A program made the position numbers and the translations under genes. From a virus: a stretch of DNA of 64,000 bases. The stretch is taken from the IMG/VR virus record IMGVR_UViG_3300042897_000742, positions 1 through 64,000 of that record. One strand, written 5' to 3'. Shown piece after piece: positions 17,472 through 25,764 of this stretch; within the stretch, counting starts at the first letter, position 1; every line of letters starts with the position of its first letter. A model generated the notes under the pieces. That model was not told where the DNA came from. It was given only the letters and a program-made list of their open reading frames with translations, and ran no database searches.

Positions 17472-18464
17472 ATGAGTAATCACGAAGAAAATATCAAAAA
17501 AGAGTTTGAAGCAGCAGAAGGCATTCAACCAGCAACAGTAGTTAATGATGGTAAAATTACAAATTTAGGTAAAGTTGATCCAACTAAAGGGATGGGAATC
17601 ACTTCACCAGATGATCCTGAGATTAGAAGAATTCAGGAATTAACTGGATATATGAAGTTAGATTTAGGAAATCTTCCTTCTGCTGGTAAATTTTATCGTG
17701 AAGATTTTGAAATTCATATTAGAGCTGCAAGAGTTGGAGAGATTAGAGATTTCTCTACAATCGATGAAGAAAACATTAGAGACGTAGATGAAAAACTAAA
17801 TTCTATTCTCGTAGGCTGTACTAAAATCATGTACGGAAACCAAAGAGGATCATACCGTGATATTCTTGAAGAAGACCGTATTTATGTTTTACTTTCAATC
17901 AGAGAGCTTACATTCAAAAATGGTGAAGCTAAATTAATGATGCCTGTAGGTAAAAAGAAATGTACTTCAGGTTCATGTAAGTCACAGGATAGTGTAGAAT
18001 TAAAAACAGCCAATCTTCAGTTTAATGAAGTAGATGATCTTATTGAAAAGTATTATGATTCTGTAAATAAATGCTACACCATTCCAACCAAAAGCCACGG
18101 TGAATTAGTATTAGCACCACCTACAATCGGTGTTATGAGAGCTATTACTGATTGGGCAAGAAAGAGAGAGGAAGAAAATAAATCGTGGGATAAATCTTCT
18201 CTCGGTATACTTCCTTATGTACAAAGAGAATGGCGTGGATTTGATGAAAAACAAATCTTCTCTGCTATGACATCTTTTCAAGGCTGGGATTCTGGAAAAT
18301 ATTCAATAATTTTTAGATTGGTGGAAAAAATGAAAATAGGTATTAAACCTGAATTTGTTTACCCATGTCAATCTTGTGGCGCGGAGGTCACAGTTCCGCT
18401 TTCCTTTCCCGGGGGAATCAAATCTCTGTTCATTATTCAAGATATCTCTTCTGAACTTCTATAA
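17472..18464 (+). CDS. baseplate hub/assembly-like protein with zinc ribbon
   Basis: This 330-residue protein lies between tube and tape measure. It has a CTSGSC pair in the middle (~162-167) and a C-terminal CQSC motif (~299-302) followed by EVTVPLSFPGGIKSLF. This C-terminal Cys motif plus hydrophobic ending recalls the T4 gp26-type baseplate hub family, which also precedes the tape measure in T4-like phages. The match is by pattern and place, so it is moderate. It starts one base after the previous stop. Confidence 0.5.
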   Translation: MSNHEENIKKEFEAAEGIQPATVVNDGKITNLGKVDPTKGMGITSPDDPEIRRIQELTGYMKLDLGNLPSAGKFYREDFEIHIRAARVGEIRDFSTIDEENIRDVDEKLNSILVGCTKIMYGNQRGSYRDILEEDRIYVLLSIRELTFKNGEAKLMMPVGKKKCTSGSCKSQDSVELKTANLQFNEVDDLIEKYYDSVNKCYTIPTKSHGELVLAPPTIGVMRAITDWARKREEENKSWDKSSLGILPYVQREWRGFDEKQIFSAMTSFQGWDSGKYSIIFRLVEKMKIGIKPEFVYPCQSCGAEVTVPLSFPGGIKSLFIIQDISSELL

Positions 18465-18480
18465 GATCAGAGTATTACTT

Positions 18481-18723
18481 ATGGAAAAATTACATGTTCA
18501 GCCTACTGAGCTGGACATGCTTCCATATTATGAATTTGAATATACTCTTGAAATCTATAATGAAATTATTAAAGAGCGTAATGATGAAGAAAAGAAACAA
18601 AATCAAGACGCAGAAGATAAGTATAATTTATCTGGTATGAAGAAAAATGCTACAAACATGAATAAAAATATGTCTGGATATAAACAACCTTCCATGCCTA
18701 AGATAAGTATGCCACGATTCTAA
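18481..18723 (+). CDS. small protein in tail-assembly-chaperone position
   Basis: This 80-residue protein starts 16 bases after the hub-like gene, and the ATG at 18481 is the sensible start. It has an acidic/aromatic segment LDMLPYYEFEYTLEIYNEI, a charged helix and a Met/Lys/Pro-rich tail (GYKQPSMPKISMPRF). A short protein of this type before the tape measure is often the T4 gp51-like hub catalyst or a tape-measure chaperone. Neither can be proven from sequence. I saw no frameshift site joining it to the gene before. Confidence 0.5.
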   Translation: MEKLHVQPTELDMLPYYEFEYTLEIYNEIIKERNDEEKKQNQDAEDKYNLSGMKKNATNMNKNMSGYKQPSMPKISMPRF

Positions 18724-18724
18724 A

Positions 18725-18736
18725 TATATAAATAAA
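18725..18736 (+). promoter_or_regulatory. late-type promoter box
   Basis: TATATAAATAAA lies 23 bases before the ATG at 18748. Confidence 0.5.
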
Positions 18737-18747
18737 GATTTACGATA

Positions 18748-19743
18748 ATGAATAGAGAACAAATCATTAAAGAAATTCAGGCAAAGAGTCAACAAGCTTT
18801 TTCTGAAATTAGAACACAGGCTTTACAAGAAGCAGTTAGAAATATGTCAGCTGTTGCTGCAACTGGAGATTCTAGTAGCGGAGGTGGTAATAATTCTAGA
18901 TATAGCATTCAATTTGTGGTAAATACTATTGATAGTACCTATTTCACATTTAATTTTACTTCTACTGGTGAGCCGATTGAGTTTACGATTGAGTGGGGCG
19001 ATGGTACTGTTCACGTAGATTCAGGTATTGGTGGATATTATGAAGAGAATCATACATATGACGAGGTTGGTGATTATATAGTTAATGTAATCTTTGATGA
19101 TCCTGCTAAGATTCTGCAATTAGATTTTCCTGGCGATGGAGATGCACCGATAAAGTCAATAACAGGACTACAAAATCTTTCTAATTTACAAGAGTTTAGA
19201 GCAGACTATAATGCTTTAGAAAGTGTAGATTTTTCTGGTTTAACAAACCTTACATATATTGATATAAGTGACTGTGATCTTGTTGATACAAACACTCCAT
19301 CATTAACTTCTGTTAATTTATCAGGTTGCTATAATTTACTTGAGCTTCGTGTAGACGATAGTGATTTTTCAGGTGGATTCCCAGATCTTGTAGGATTAGT
19401 TAATCTTGAATATTTTGATGCTGACCAATCTCTTATTGCAGGTAGTCTTGACATATCAATGTTACCTTCATTAACTGGATTTGATCTTAATGGAAATACA
19501 GATTTAACCGAGATAATTATTGATAGCAGTCAACCTCTAGGTAATGGCGGCTATGATATATTAGCATATAACTGTGACCTAACGGAAGAAGCGATAGATA
19601 ACATCTTAGTTGCTCTTTCTACAAACGGTGTATCAGGTGGATATGTTGAGTTAAACGGAGGAACTAATGCTACTCCTAGCGCAACTGGTCTTGCTGCTAA
19701 AGCGGTCCTAGAAGGTAACGGCTGGACGGTTGACGTTAACTAA
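18748..19743 (+). CDS. PKD-like plus leucine-rich-repeat protein
   Basis: This 331-residue protein has a helical N-terminus (1-35) and a Gly/Ser linker. A PKD-like beta domain at ~50-115 has the signature IEWGDGT followed by HTYDEVGDYIVNV. Leucine-rich repeats run ~130-260 (units such as LTSVNLSGCYNLLELRVDDS). A C-terminal module ends GLAAKAVLEGNGWTVDVN, a type I associate with Bacteroidetes genomes. PKD and LRR domains usually bind proteins or glycans, so a tail-exposed adhesin role is inferred from domains and from its place next to the tape measure. Confidence 0.65.
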   Translation: MNREQIIKEIQAKSQQAFSEIRTQALQEAVRNMSAVAATGDSSSGGGNNSRYSIQFVVNTIDSTYFTFNFTSTGEPIEFTIEWGDGTVHVDSGIGGYYEENHTYDEVGDYIVNVIFDDPAKILQLDFPGDGDAPIKSITGLQNLSNLQEFRADYNALESVDFSGLTNLTYIDISDCDLVDTNTPSLTSVNLSGCYNLLELRVDDSDFSGGFPDLVGLVNLEYFDADQSLIAGSLDISMLPSLTGFDLNGNTDLTEIIIDSSQPLGNGGYDILAYNCDLTEEAIDNILVALSTNGVSGGYVELNGGTNATPSATGLAAKAVLEGNGWTVDVN

Positions 19744-19759
19744 TAAAATAACTCCATGA

Positions 19760-22700
19760 ATGGCAGTAGTAACCTTAAAGGATCTTATGGATCCTCTAAC
19801 CAAGATAGCAAAGTCGACTGAAGAAACTGCATCAAAATTAGATGCTGTGGTTACTGCTGTTGCCGGTGGAAGTAGTGGGCAGTTAAGTCAAGCAATTGTA
19901 GCCGAATTACAAGTACAGACAGATTTATTAAAACAGATTGCTACAAATACGAAAAACGGTGCAATATCCGTAGGAGGTAAACCTATGGATAAAGATAAAC
20001 TTAAAGAAGGGGCAGAAGCCATCAAAATGTTAGGTGGTGGTGCTTCTTCTTTGGCATTTGGTTTATTAACATTTATGTTGGTACCTAAAGGTGCAATTAA
20101 AAAGTTTTCATCAACTATTACCGAAATCCTTGCTGTATTTGATCAATTAGATACAAAAAAGATTAAAGAAGGCTCAGAAGCGTTTGAAAAAATAGCAGCA
20201 AACATAGGTAAGTTTGCAAGAGGGCTCGCTGCCGCTGCATTCTTACTTATACCAGGATATGTAGGTGCTCTTTTACTTAAAGCTACATTAAAGATATTAC
20301 TTCCTACATTTGAAATGTTAGGAAAGAAAAGTAAAGTGATAAGTAAGGGTGCCGATGCATTAGGTATGATGGGAGATTCTCTAATTAAATTTGCAAAAGG
20401 GTTGGTGTTAGTTGCTATTGCTTCTATAGTAGGACTTGTTATGGCTCCTGTTATATTATTAACAGTAGTACTCTTTGCAGGGGCATTTGCATTATTAGGT
20501 AAATTTGATAGACCAATTAGGCAAGGAGCACGAGCTCTTTTATTAATGGGAAGATCTTTAGTTTTCTTTGCGGCTGGATTAGTCCTATTTGCTTTAGCTT
20601 CTATATTTATTTTGTTAAATCCAATCATTCTACTAGCAATGGTAGGAACTCTTGTTCTTATAAGTGGGGCATTTGCTCTTATAGGACTATTTGATAAACA
20701 AATCAGAAAAGGAGCGGTTGGTTTATTAATCATGGGATTAAGCTTAATAGTATTTTCTGTTGGGTACTTAGTGTTTGCAATGGTAACTAAGGATATGACA
20801 CTAGAACGATTAGGTGTACAGGCAGCAATTCTAGTTGGTATTGGTGTTGCTGTTGCTGCAGCCGGATTAGTCGTTAGCCAATTGGTCAAAGGTGCTATTG
20901 GTGTTGCTGCTATGGGAATTGGATTACTTGTATTTAGTCTTGGGTATCTTCCGTTTGCAAAGGTAACAGAGGATATGACTATCGAGGATATAGGTATACA
21001 ATCTGGAATCCTATTAGCATTAGGTTTAGAATTTGCTGCAGCTGGAGTTGGGGCATTATTTATATTAGCCGGGGCTGGTGCATTTGCTGCAGTTGGAATA
21101 TCTTTAGCCATATTATCTGGCGGTTTGGCTGCATTTAAAGCAGTAGGTTTTACTGAAGAAGACGCTTCTGCCATGACTACCACTTTAGTTGGTGTTAAAT
21201 CTGCATTCTTAGGTAATGCCGATGCCGATGAAGGTTTCTTCGCTAAATTAGGTGGTGCTATTACTGGTGCAGTTGATGCTGTTAGAATGGTTGAAGCAGC
21301 CGCTGGTTTTACTGCCGCGGGTATTGCATTGGCAACATTATCATTTGGTCTTAATAAGTTTAAGGAAGTTGGATGGAATGATGAATTGTCCAAAGAATTA
21401 GTAGTAATGTTAAATGGTGTTACTACTGCATTTGCATTGGCTGGGCAAGAGAAACAAGTACCAAGCACATCCTTCTTTGGACAAATGTTTGGGTTTAAAG
21501 CAAATTCTGTTGAAGAAGGAATAGAATCAGTTATGGGTGCCGGTAGAGCATTGAAAGATATTGCTCAAGGTCTTAAAGAATTCCAATCTCTTATTGATAG
21601 TGGGGTTAAATTTGGTCAACCCGATGGCAATGGTAATTATGAAGAAGGGACATTAGGTTATGCCGTTACAAATACAGTAGGATTTATTAGAACTGCTTTT
21701 GCCGCTGTAGCCAATGAAGGTAATGTTCAAGGTGGAGGTTTCTTTGATACTTTATTTAATGTTAAACAAAATAAAGTACAAGAAGGTATCCAATCGGTTA
21801 TGGGAACTGGCGCTGCTCTTAAAGATATTGCTGAAGGTCTTAAATCATTCCAGGCATTAATTGATAGCGGTGTTAATTTTGGACAACCTGATGCAAACGG
21901 AAGATATGCTCCTGGTACATTGGGTTATGCTGTTACAAATACCGTAGGTTTTGTTAGTGAAGCCTTTGCTGCAGTTGCAAGTCAAGGTAATGTACAGGCT
22001 GGTGGAATTATGGGATCTCTTTTTGGAATTGAAAAGAATAAAGTTGCTGAAGGTATTGATTCTGTGAAAGGTGCAGGTCAAGAACTTACTAACATTGCAA
22101 CTGGCCTCAAAACATTCCAAGAGATGGTTGATCAAAACATTAATTGGGATAAATTAGCAGATGCCGTTAAAAAATCAATTACCTTTGTAGGAGAAGCTTT
22201 TGCTGCAATCGGAGGTATGGAACAAGAGGACGGTTGGTTTATTTTTAGCTGGGATGAAAATCTTGTACAGAAAGGTGTTGAAAATGTAAAAGGTGCAGGC
22301 GAACAACTTAATTCAATTGCAAATGGTCTTAAGTCTTTTCAGGATATGATATCCAACAATGTTGATTTTGAAAAGTTAGGATATTCAATTAAAAATACCC
22401 TTATGTTTGTAGGTGATGCATTTGCAATGATAGGTGGTAAAGAACAGGAAGATTCAACAGGTATAAGTTCTTTATTTGGTATAAGCTGGGATGAGAATCT
22501 TGTACAAAAAGGTATTGAAAATGTAAAGGGTGCAGGTAAAGAATTAGAAAATATTGCACAAGGTTTACAAGCATTTACAGGTCTTAAGAATCCTGAGGCA
22601 ATTGCAAAAAGTATTAAATCAATCTTTACATCAATTGGGGATACTTTTACATATTATTATGAAAAGCCTAAGTTTAAGTCCCAAGTAGATCATATGCAAG

Positions 22701-23095
22701 GATTTATTTCTGAGATATCTAAAAATGCTGCTAAAGGTCTTATTCATAAAGCTGCTGAAGGTATGGATAAAATGGCTGCCGCTATTAATAAGATAGATGC
22801 AGATAAAGCAGAATCATTTGCAAATCTATTTAAGGGCGCAGGTGAATTAAGTAACAATGCAGCTGCATATGCTCAATTACTTAGTGCCGTCGAAGACATT
22901 AGAGATGCGTTAAATCAAAGTAATACTTCTACTGCTACCACCACAACAACTGATGGTAATGCCGGCAGTGGAGGCGGAGATAAAGGTCTTTCAGTAACTC
23001 TTAGAAGTATTAATACTACTTTAGGTAACCTAAATTCTACAATGAGTGGTTTACCTGGAAAAATTGCCGTACTCATTCCTACCGAAGGTACATAA
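19760..23095 (+). CDS. tail tape measure protein
   Basis: This 1111-residue protein has the tape-measure profile. A helical N-terminus is followed by a long hydrophobic middle with repeated TM-like segments (~85-500), several as GLxxLxFxxGxLxFA units. Residues ~570-930 contain five or six imperfect ~75-residue repeats built on SVMGAGxxLKDIAxGLKxFQ...FVxxAFAAV. A Thr/Ser-rich C-terminus ends in LPGKIAVLIPTEGT. Such proteins set tail length and may form a channel in the host membrane. The large minus-strand frame opposite it is a coding shadow. Confidence 0.85.
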   Translation: MAVVTLKDLMDPLTKIAKSTEETASKLDAVVTAVAGGSSGQLSQAIVAELQVQTDLLKQIATNTKNGAISVGGKPMDKDKLKEGAEAIKMLGGGASSLAFGLLTFMLVPKGAIKKFSSTITEILAVFDQLDTKKIKEGSEAFEKIAANIGKFARGLAAAAFLLIPGYVGALLLKATLKILLPTFEMLGKKSKVISKGADALGMMGDSLIKFAKGLVLVAIASIVGLVMAPVILLTVVLFAGAFALLGKFDRPIRQGARALLLMGRSLVFFAAGLVLFALASIFILLNPIILLAMVGTLVLISGAFALIGLFDKQIRKGAVGLLIMGLSLIVFSVGYLVFAMVTKDMTLERLGVQAAILVGIGVAVAAAGLVVSQLVKGAIGVAAMGIGLLVFSLGYLPFAKVTEDMTIEDIGIQSGILLALGLEFAAAGVGALFILAGAGAFAAVGISLAILSGGLAAFKAVGFTEEDASAMTTTLVGVKSAFLGNADADEGFFAKLGGAITGAVDAVRMVEAAAGFTAAGIALATLSFGLNKFKEVGWNDELSKELVVMLNGVTTAFALAGQEKQVPSTSFFGQMFGFKANSVEEGIESVMGAGRALKDIAQGLKEFQSLIDSGVKFGQPDGNGNYEEGTLGYAVTNTVGFIRTAFAAVANEGNVQGGGFFDTLFNVKQNKVQEGIQSVMGTGAALKDIAEGLKSFQALIDSGVNFGQPDANGRYAPGTLGYAVTNTVGFVSEAFAAVASQGNVQAGGIMGSLFGIEKNKVAEGIDSVKGAGQELTNIATGLKTFQEMVDQNINWDKLADAVKKSITFVGEAFAAIGGMEQEDGWFIFSWDENLVQKGVENVKGAGEQLNSIANGLKSFQDMISNNVDFEKLGYSIKNTLMFVGDAFAMIGGKEQEDSTGISSLFGISWDENLVQKGIENVKGAGKELENIAQGLQAFTGLKNPEAIAKSIKSIFTSIGDTFTYYYEKPKFKSQVDHMQGFISEISKNAAKGLIHKAAEGMDKMAAAINKIDADKAESFANLFKGAGELSNNAAAYAQLLSAVEDIRDALNQSNTSTATTTTTDGNAGSGGGDKGLSVTLRSINTTLGNLNSTMSGLPGKIAVLIPTEGT

Positions 23096-23180
23096 TAAAT
23101 CTTTTTCTTAGAAACCTAAAACTAAGTTATCTGGTTACTATATAAAATTAACGGATTGTTCCACTAAAAGTATAGTAATT

Positions 23181-23975
23181 ATGGATAAGAGTATTGTTTG
23201 GTTTGATTTAGAAACTACTGGTGTTAACACAGCAACAGATAGGATTATTGAGATCTGTATGATCAAAACTGATTTTGAAGGTAATGAGATCTCATCTTTT
23301 TATACACTCGTAAATCCTGGGCCTGGTATTGAATGGCGCCAAGAAGCGATTGATAAACATGGAATCACACCAGATATGCTCGAAGACCAGGATAGGTTTG
23401 AATATATTGCCAAAGAAGTTATGGACTTTATAGGTGATAGCGACCTTGGTGGTTATAATGCACTTTACTTTGATATCCCAATGCTTACTGAAGAATTTAT
23501 GCGAGCTGGTCTTGTATTTAATCCTCGCGGTAAGGCCGTTATTGATCCGTTCCTAATCTATTCTAAATACGAAAGACGAGACCTTAGTACTGCATACACC
23601 AAGTACACTGGTAAAACTTTAGACGGTGCACACCGTGCAGAAGCAGATATTCGTGCAACAATGGAAATCTTCCAGGCACAACGCAATCTATATGATATGC
23701 CAGGATCTGCTGCCGAAATTGACCAGGTAGTTAATGAGTCTCGCCAAACGCAAGTTGACCTAAGCGGTAAGTTTAAGTTTGCCGAAATCAACGGTAAAAA
23801 AGAAATCATCTTTAATTTTGGAAAATGGGCAGGTAAACCTTTTAAAGAAGTTTATGAAGCTGACTCCAGATATATTGAATGGATGATTGATAAAGGCGAA
23901 TTTGCAAAAGAAACCAAAATCATTGCAAGAAAGCTTGTAGAAAAGCTAAAGGCAGAGTCCCCAATGCCATTCTAA
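23181..23975 (+). CDS. DEDDh 3'-5' exonuclease (DnaQ/RNase T-like)
   Basis: This 264-residue protein shows Exo I as WFDLETTGV (D9, E11), Exo II as GYNALYFDIPML (~93-104) and Exo III as HRAEADI (~151-157) with the catalytic His of the DEDDh class. The last ~60 residues (FNFGKWAGKPFKEV, then YIEWMIDKG) form a small C-terminal module often joined to such exonucleases. It could proofread, trim RNA ends or degrade DNA. Its place just before the tRNA/tmRNA region makes RNA 3'-end trimming worth considering. Confidence 0.85.
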   Translation: MDKSIVWFDLETTGVNTATDRIIEICMIKTDFEGNEISSFYTLVNPGPGIEWRQEAIDKHGITPDMLEDQDRFEYIAKEVMDFIGDSDLGGYNALYFDIPMLTEEFMRAGLVFNPRGKAVIDPFLIYSKYERRDLSTAYTKYTGKTLDGAHRAEADIRATMEIFQAQRNLYDMPGSAAEIDQVVNESRQTQVDLSGKFKFAEINGKKEIIFNFGKWAGKPFKEVYEADSRYIEWMIDKGEFAKETKIIARKLVEKLKAESPMPF

Positions 23976-24023
23976 ATTGTTAATAACTTTTTTCATCTGG
24001 AGAGAAAAAAGTCTCCCAAAAAT

Positions 24024-24054
24024 TTTCAAATCCCAAAAATTTGTTTTATATTTA
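24024..24054 (+). promoter_or_regulatory. Bacteroidetes-type promoter (TTTC-N19-TATATTTA)
   Basis: TTTC at 24024-24027 and TATATTTA at 24047-24054 are 19 bases apart, close to the Bacteroidetes -33 TTTG / -7 TAnnTTTG arrangement. The bases before it (AAAAAAGTC, then AAAAATTTTCAAATC) are nearly the same as at 35901-35930. It would drive the three small genes from 24072. It is probably read by the host housekeeping sigma; this is inferred. Confidence 0.65.
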
Positions 24055-24071
24055 TATAAAATTAAACGGAT

Positions 24072-24278
24072 ATGGAAAATCAAATTAACAAAGGATCAAT
24101 CGTAACATACCAAGGTGGATTCTACCGGGTATCAAACTGCACAAAAAATACTGTCAATCTGGCATCTGTCTGGGGCTGCCGCGTATACCACAAAGGTATT
24201 AAAATATCTGAGGTTACCGAATCTGCTGCCGAATTCCACGAACAGTGGTCTAAGTCTGAAACATATCAATGCATGTAA
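24072..24278 (+). CDS. small hypothetical protein (68 aa)
   Basis: This 68-residue protein (MENQINKGSIVTYQGGFYRV...) is probably a small beta-barrel or SH3-like fold, judged from short alternating strands. Upstream is a host-like promoter. No family is recognised; early expression is inferred from the promoter. Confidence 0.55.
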   Translation: MENQINKGSIVTYQGGFYRVSNCTKNTVNLASVWGCRVYHKGIKISEVTESAAEFHEQWSKSETYQCM

Positions 24279-24279
24279 T

Positions 24280-24507
24280 ATGATACGAGAAAAACAAAAA
24301 AGAACTGCGCCTATTGTAATCGACCTCACAGGTCCTGATGGAAATGCATTCGCACTTATGGGTTATGCAAAGAATTTTGCAAAACAACTCGGATGGGAAC
24401 GCGAAAGATCACAGAACCTAATCACTGAAATGATGAGTGGGGATTATGATAATCTCATTCAGGTATTTGATCGCGAATTTGGTAACTTTGTAATTTTAGA
24501 AAAATGA
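24280..24507 (+). CDS. small hypothetical protein (75 aa)
   Basis: The likely start is the ATG at 24280, one base after the previous stop; an earlier in-frame ATG would overlap the previous gene by far more. The product contains IDLTGPDGNAFALMGYAKNF, then LGWER...LITEMMSGDYDNLI, and ends FGNFVILEK. Proteins of this pattern occur in many phages, but I know of no function. Confidence 0.6.
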   Translation: MIREKQKRTAPIVIDLTGPDGNAFALMGYAKNFAKQLGWERERSQNLITEMMSGDYDNLIQVFDREFGNFVILEK

Positions 24508-24806
24508 AAATAGACATTGAAAAACTTAAACAGATTGAAGAAGCCCTCGGGCAATTTGAGGTAGGTCGTATCTTCGGCGGCGGTAATCATAATTACCTTC
24601 GCTTTGGGTATTGGAGACCAACCGATTGGAAAACTCTTCAAGAAATCCTTGGTCCTTCTATCGTGGTAGAAGAAGACTCTGATTACGATGATGACTGTGG
24701 ATGGAAGTATTCCTATGTTCTATACGATCGCATGGAATGGGATATGATTCAAAAGAATCGTCGTGAACAAATGGAATCTTGGAGAACTCCAGTAAACAAT
24801 CGTTAA
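24504..24806 (+). CDS. small hypothetical protein (100 aa)
   Basis: This 100-residue acidic protein (EEDSDYDDDCGWKYSY) starts within the last codons of the previous gene (ATGA-type overlap). No family is recognised. It ends 40 bases before the tmRNA. Confidence 0.55.
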   Translation: MKIDIEKLKQIEEALGQFEVGRIFGGGNHNYLRFGYWRPTDWKTLQEILGPSIVVEEDSDYDDDCGWKYSYVLYDRMEWDMIQKNRREQMESWRTPVNNR

Positions 24807-24813
24807 CCGCGAT

Positions 24814-24825
24814 TATATAAATAAA
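24814..24825 (+). promoter_or_regulatory. late-type promoter box before tmRNA
   Basis: TATATAAATAAA lies 32 bases before the tmRNA 5' end and 6 bases before the boxA-like element. Confidence 0.5.
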
Positions 24826-24830
24826 GGTAC

Positions 24831-24845
24831 GTTCTTTAACATATT
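24831..24845 (+). promoter_or_regulatory. boxA-like antitermination element upstream of tmRNA
   Basis: GTTCTTTAACATATT resembles the bacterial rRNA-leader boxA (E. coli core GCTCTTTAACA) and, as I recall them, Bacteroidetes rRNA leaders. It ends at the first base of the tmRNA. A near-copy (GTTCTTTGACATATT) lies before the tRNA cluster at 25653. Such sites recruit NusB/NusE so that polymerase ignores terminators in untranslated RNA; that function is inferred here. Confidence 0.65.
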
Positions 24846-25230
24846 GGGGGTGACCAGGTTTTGACGGTTAAGCTGAAATTAGGTTACTGATGCAAGCAGG
24901 ATTAGATGGAAATCCTTAAACACCTATCACACAATAAAAGGCGAAGAGAAATCTTCATTCACCTGGGAAGACGCTATGGCTTTCGTAGGTGCTGATTACG
25001 CTGTAGCAGCCTAGTCAGTCTCGCACTCATCGTGAGGTTTCAAAAAGAATGAGAATACAAGGTTTCGTTCAGAGGGCTACCTTATTACAAGTGAACTCGA
25101 CACAGTTATTGGTAACAATGTCAAAATAGGAACCATTTATTTTGGCCATTAAGAAAAATGGCCTAAGCTTGTGAACGAGGGATTTAGGTTCCTTAGTCGG
25201 ACATGGGTTCGAATCCCATCACCTCCACCA
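24846..25230 (+). ncRNA. ssrA: transfer-messenger RNA (tmRNA)
   Basis: The 5' end GGGGGTGACC pairs with CACCTCC at 25220-25226 to form the acceptor stem. The gene encodes its 3' CCA (25228-25230) and has a T arm with TTCGAATC. The tag frame runs from the GGC at 24940 to the TAG at 25012-25014 and codes for 24 residues, starting GEEKSSFTWE and ending GADYAVAA. Typical tags end in ALAA or AVAA, recognised by ClpXP-type proteases. The tag is long compared with the 10 residues of E. coli. tmRNA frees stalled ribosomes and marks their products for destruction. Confidence 0.93.
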
Positions 25231-25234
25231 AAAA

Positions 25235-25287
25235 GGATGCATACAGCAACTTTGGACTAGACTTGTAAACTACAACCCAATGCATCC
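25235..25287 (+). ncRNA. stem-closed spacer RNA, type 1, copy A
   Basis: The spacer after the tmRNA CCA is enclosed by GGATGCAT/ATGCATCC (8 bp, 9 with a flanking A-T). The 5' strand runs into ATACAGCAAC, shared with the copy at 25925. The 53-base element has no reading frame. A structured RNA is inferred from the perfect closing stem and from the second copy. Confidence 0.45.
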
Positions 25288-25294
25288 TGATTCT

Positions 25295-25367
<73 letters not shown>

Positions 25368-25374
25368 CAAAATC

Positions 25375-25386
25375 TCACATATGTGA
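25375..25386. repeat. 12-base palindrome
   Basis: TCACATATGTGA is a perfect palindrome 8 bases after tRNA-Gly and upstream of a possible small gene. It could be a protein-binding site; nothing else supports this. Confidence 0.3.
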
Positions 25387-25402
25387 AACAAACACTATGT
25401 GT

Positions 25403-25423
25403 GTATATATAATTAACAAATAA
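25403..25423 (+). promoter_or_regulatory. late-type promoter-like sequence
   Basis: TATATATAATTAACAAATAAA lies about 30 bases before the short frame at 25435. It fits the late-type box loosely. Confidence 0.35.
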
Positions 25424-25434
25424 AAACAATTTCA

Positions 25435-25530
25435 ATGCAACTGCACGGATGTACATATTGGATTCTTAGTAATGTGGAGAAGAATTTTCCACAAGCGGAT
25501 TCAATTACACCAAGTCCAGGCAGGAGCTGA
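25435..25530 (+). CDS. possible 31-residue peptide or small RNA locus
   Basis: The gap between tRNA-Gly and tRNA-Ser (about 310 bases) holds one short frame, ATG at 25435 to TGA at 25528-25530. It starts MQLHGCTYWILSN and is preceded by a promoter-like box and followed by a strong terminator. The same stretch contains an 8-bp hairpin GTGGAGAA/TTTTCCAC at 25471-25489, so the product may instead be a small RNA of roughly 170 bases. Either way it looks like an independent transcription unit. Confidence 0.3.
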   Translation: MQLHGCTYWILSNVEKNFPQADSITPSPGRS

Positions 25531-25553
25531 TGAGATAAAACACTTACATAATC

Positions 25554-25591
25554 AAGCCTCCTGGATAAAAAATTCCGGGAGGCTTTTTTTA
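25554..25591 (+). terminator. Rho-independent terminator
   Basis: A long stem AAGCCTCC(TGGA)/(TTCCG)GGAGGCTT followed by a run of T ends the small unit upstream and separates it from the tRNA cluster promoter. Confidence 0.88.
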
Positions 25592-25599
25592 TGGGTCTC

Positions 25600-25630
25600 T
25601 TTCAGAAATAGATTGAATGAGTTATATTTG
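25600..25630 (+). promoter_or_regulatory. Bacteroidetes-type promoter of the tRNA cluster
   Basis: TTTC (25600-25603) and TATATTTG (25623-25630) are exactly 19 bases apart. CTCTTTCAGAAAT around the first box is identical to that of the promoter at 28416. The site lies just after a terminator and 23 bases before the boxA-like element. Confidence 0.7.
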
Positions 25631-25652
25631 TTTAGAATAGAATTTCAAATTC

Positions 25653-25667
25653 GTTCTTTGACATATT
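25653..25667 (+). promoter_or_regulatory. boxA-like antitermination element before the tRNA cluster
   Basis: GTTCTTTGACATATT differs at one base from the element before the tmRNA and lies 11 bases before tRNA-Ser. Order promoter, boxA, structured RNAs is the same as in an rRNA operon. Confidence 0.65.
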
Positions 25668-25678
25668 GAGGTACCAAC

Positions 25679-25764
25679 GGAAAGATGGTAGAGTTGGTTG
25701 ATTACACCGGTCTTGAAAACCGGCATACCGCGAGGTATCGGGGGTTCGAATCCCTCTCTTTCCG
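25679..25764 (+). tRNA. tRNA-Ser (TGA)
   Basis: Class II tRNA with long variable arm (CATACCGCGAGGTATCG), acceptor GGAAAGA/TCTTTCC, anticodon loop CTTGAAA, discriminator G as expected for Ser. Confidence 0.95.

Noticed and set aside
17472-18723. Programmed frameshift joining the hub-like gene and the 80-residue gene
   Set aside because: The genes are separated by a stop and 16 bases, and no slippery sequence was seen near the end of the first.
20143-21468. 441-residue minus-strand open frame opposite the tape measure gene
   Set aside because: Low-complexity product rich in N, P, A and T, with no start context, lying wholly inside a clear plus-strand gene; a coding shadow.
25521-25550. CTGATGAG string considered as a hammerhead ribozyme core
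   Set aside because: The required GAAA core and the three flanking stems are not present.
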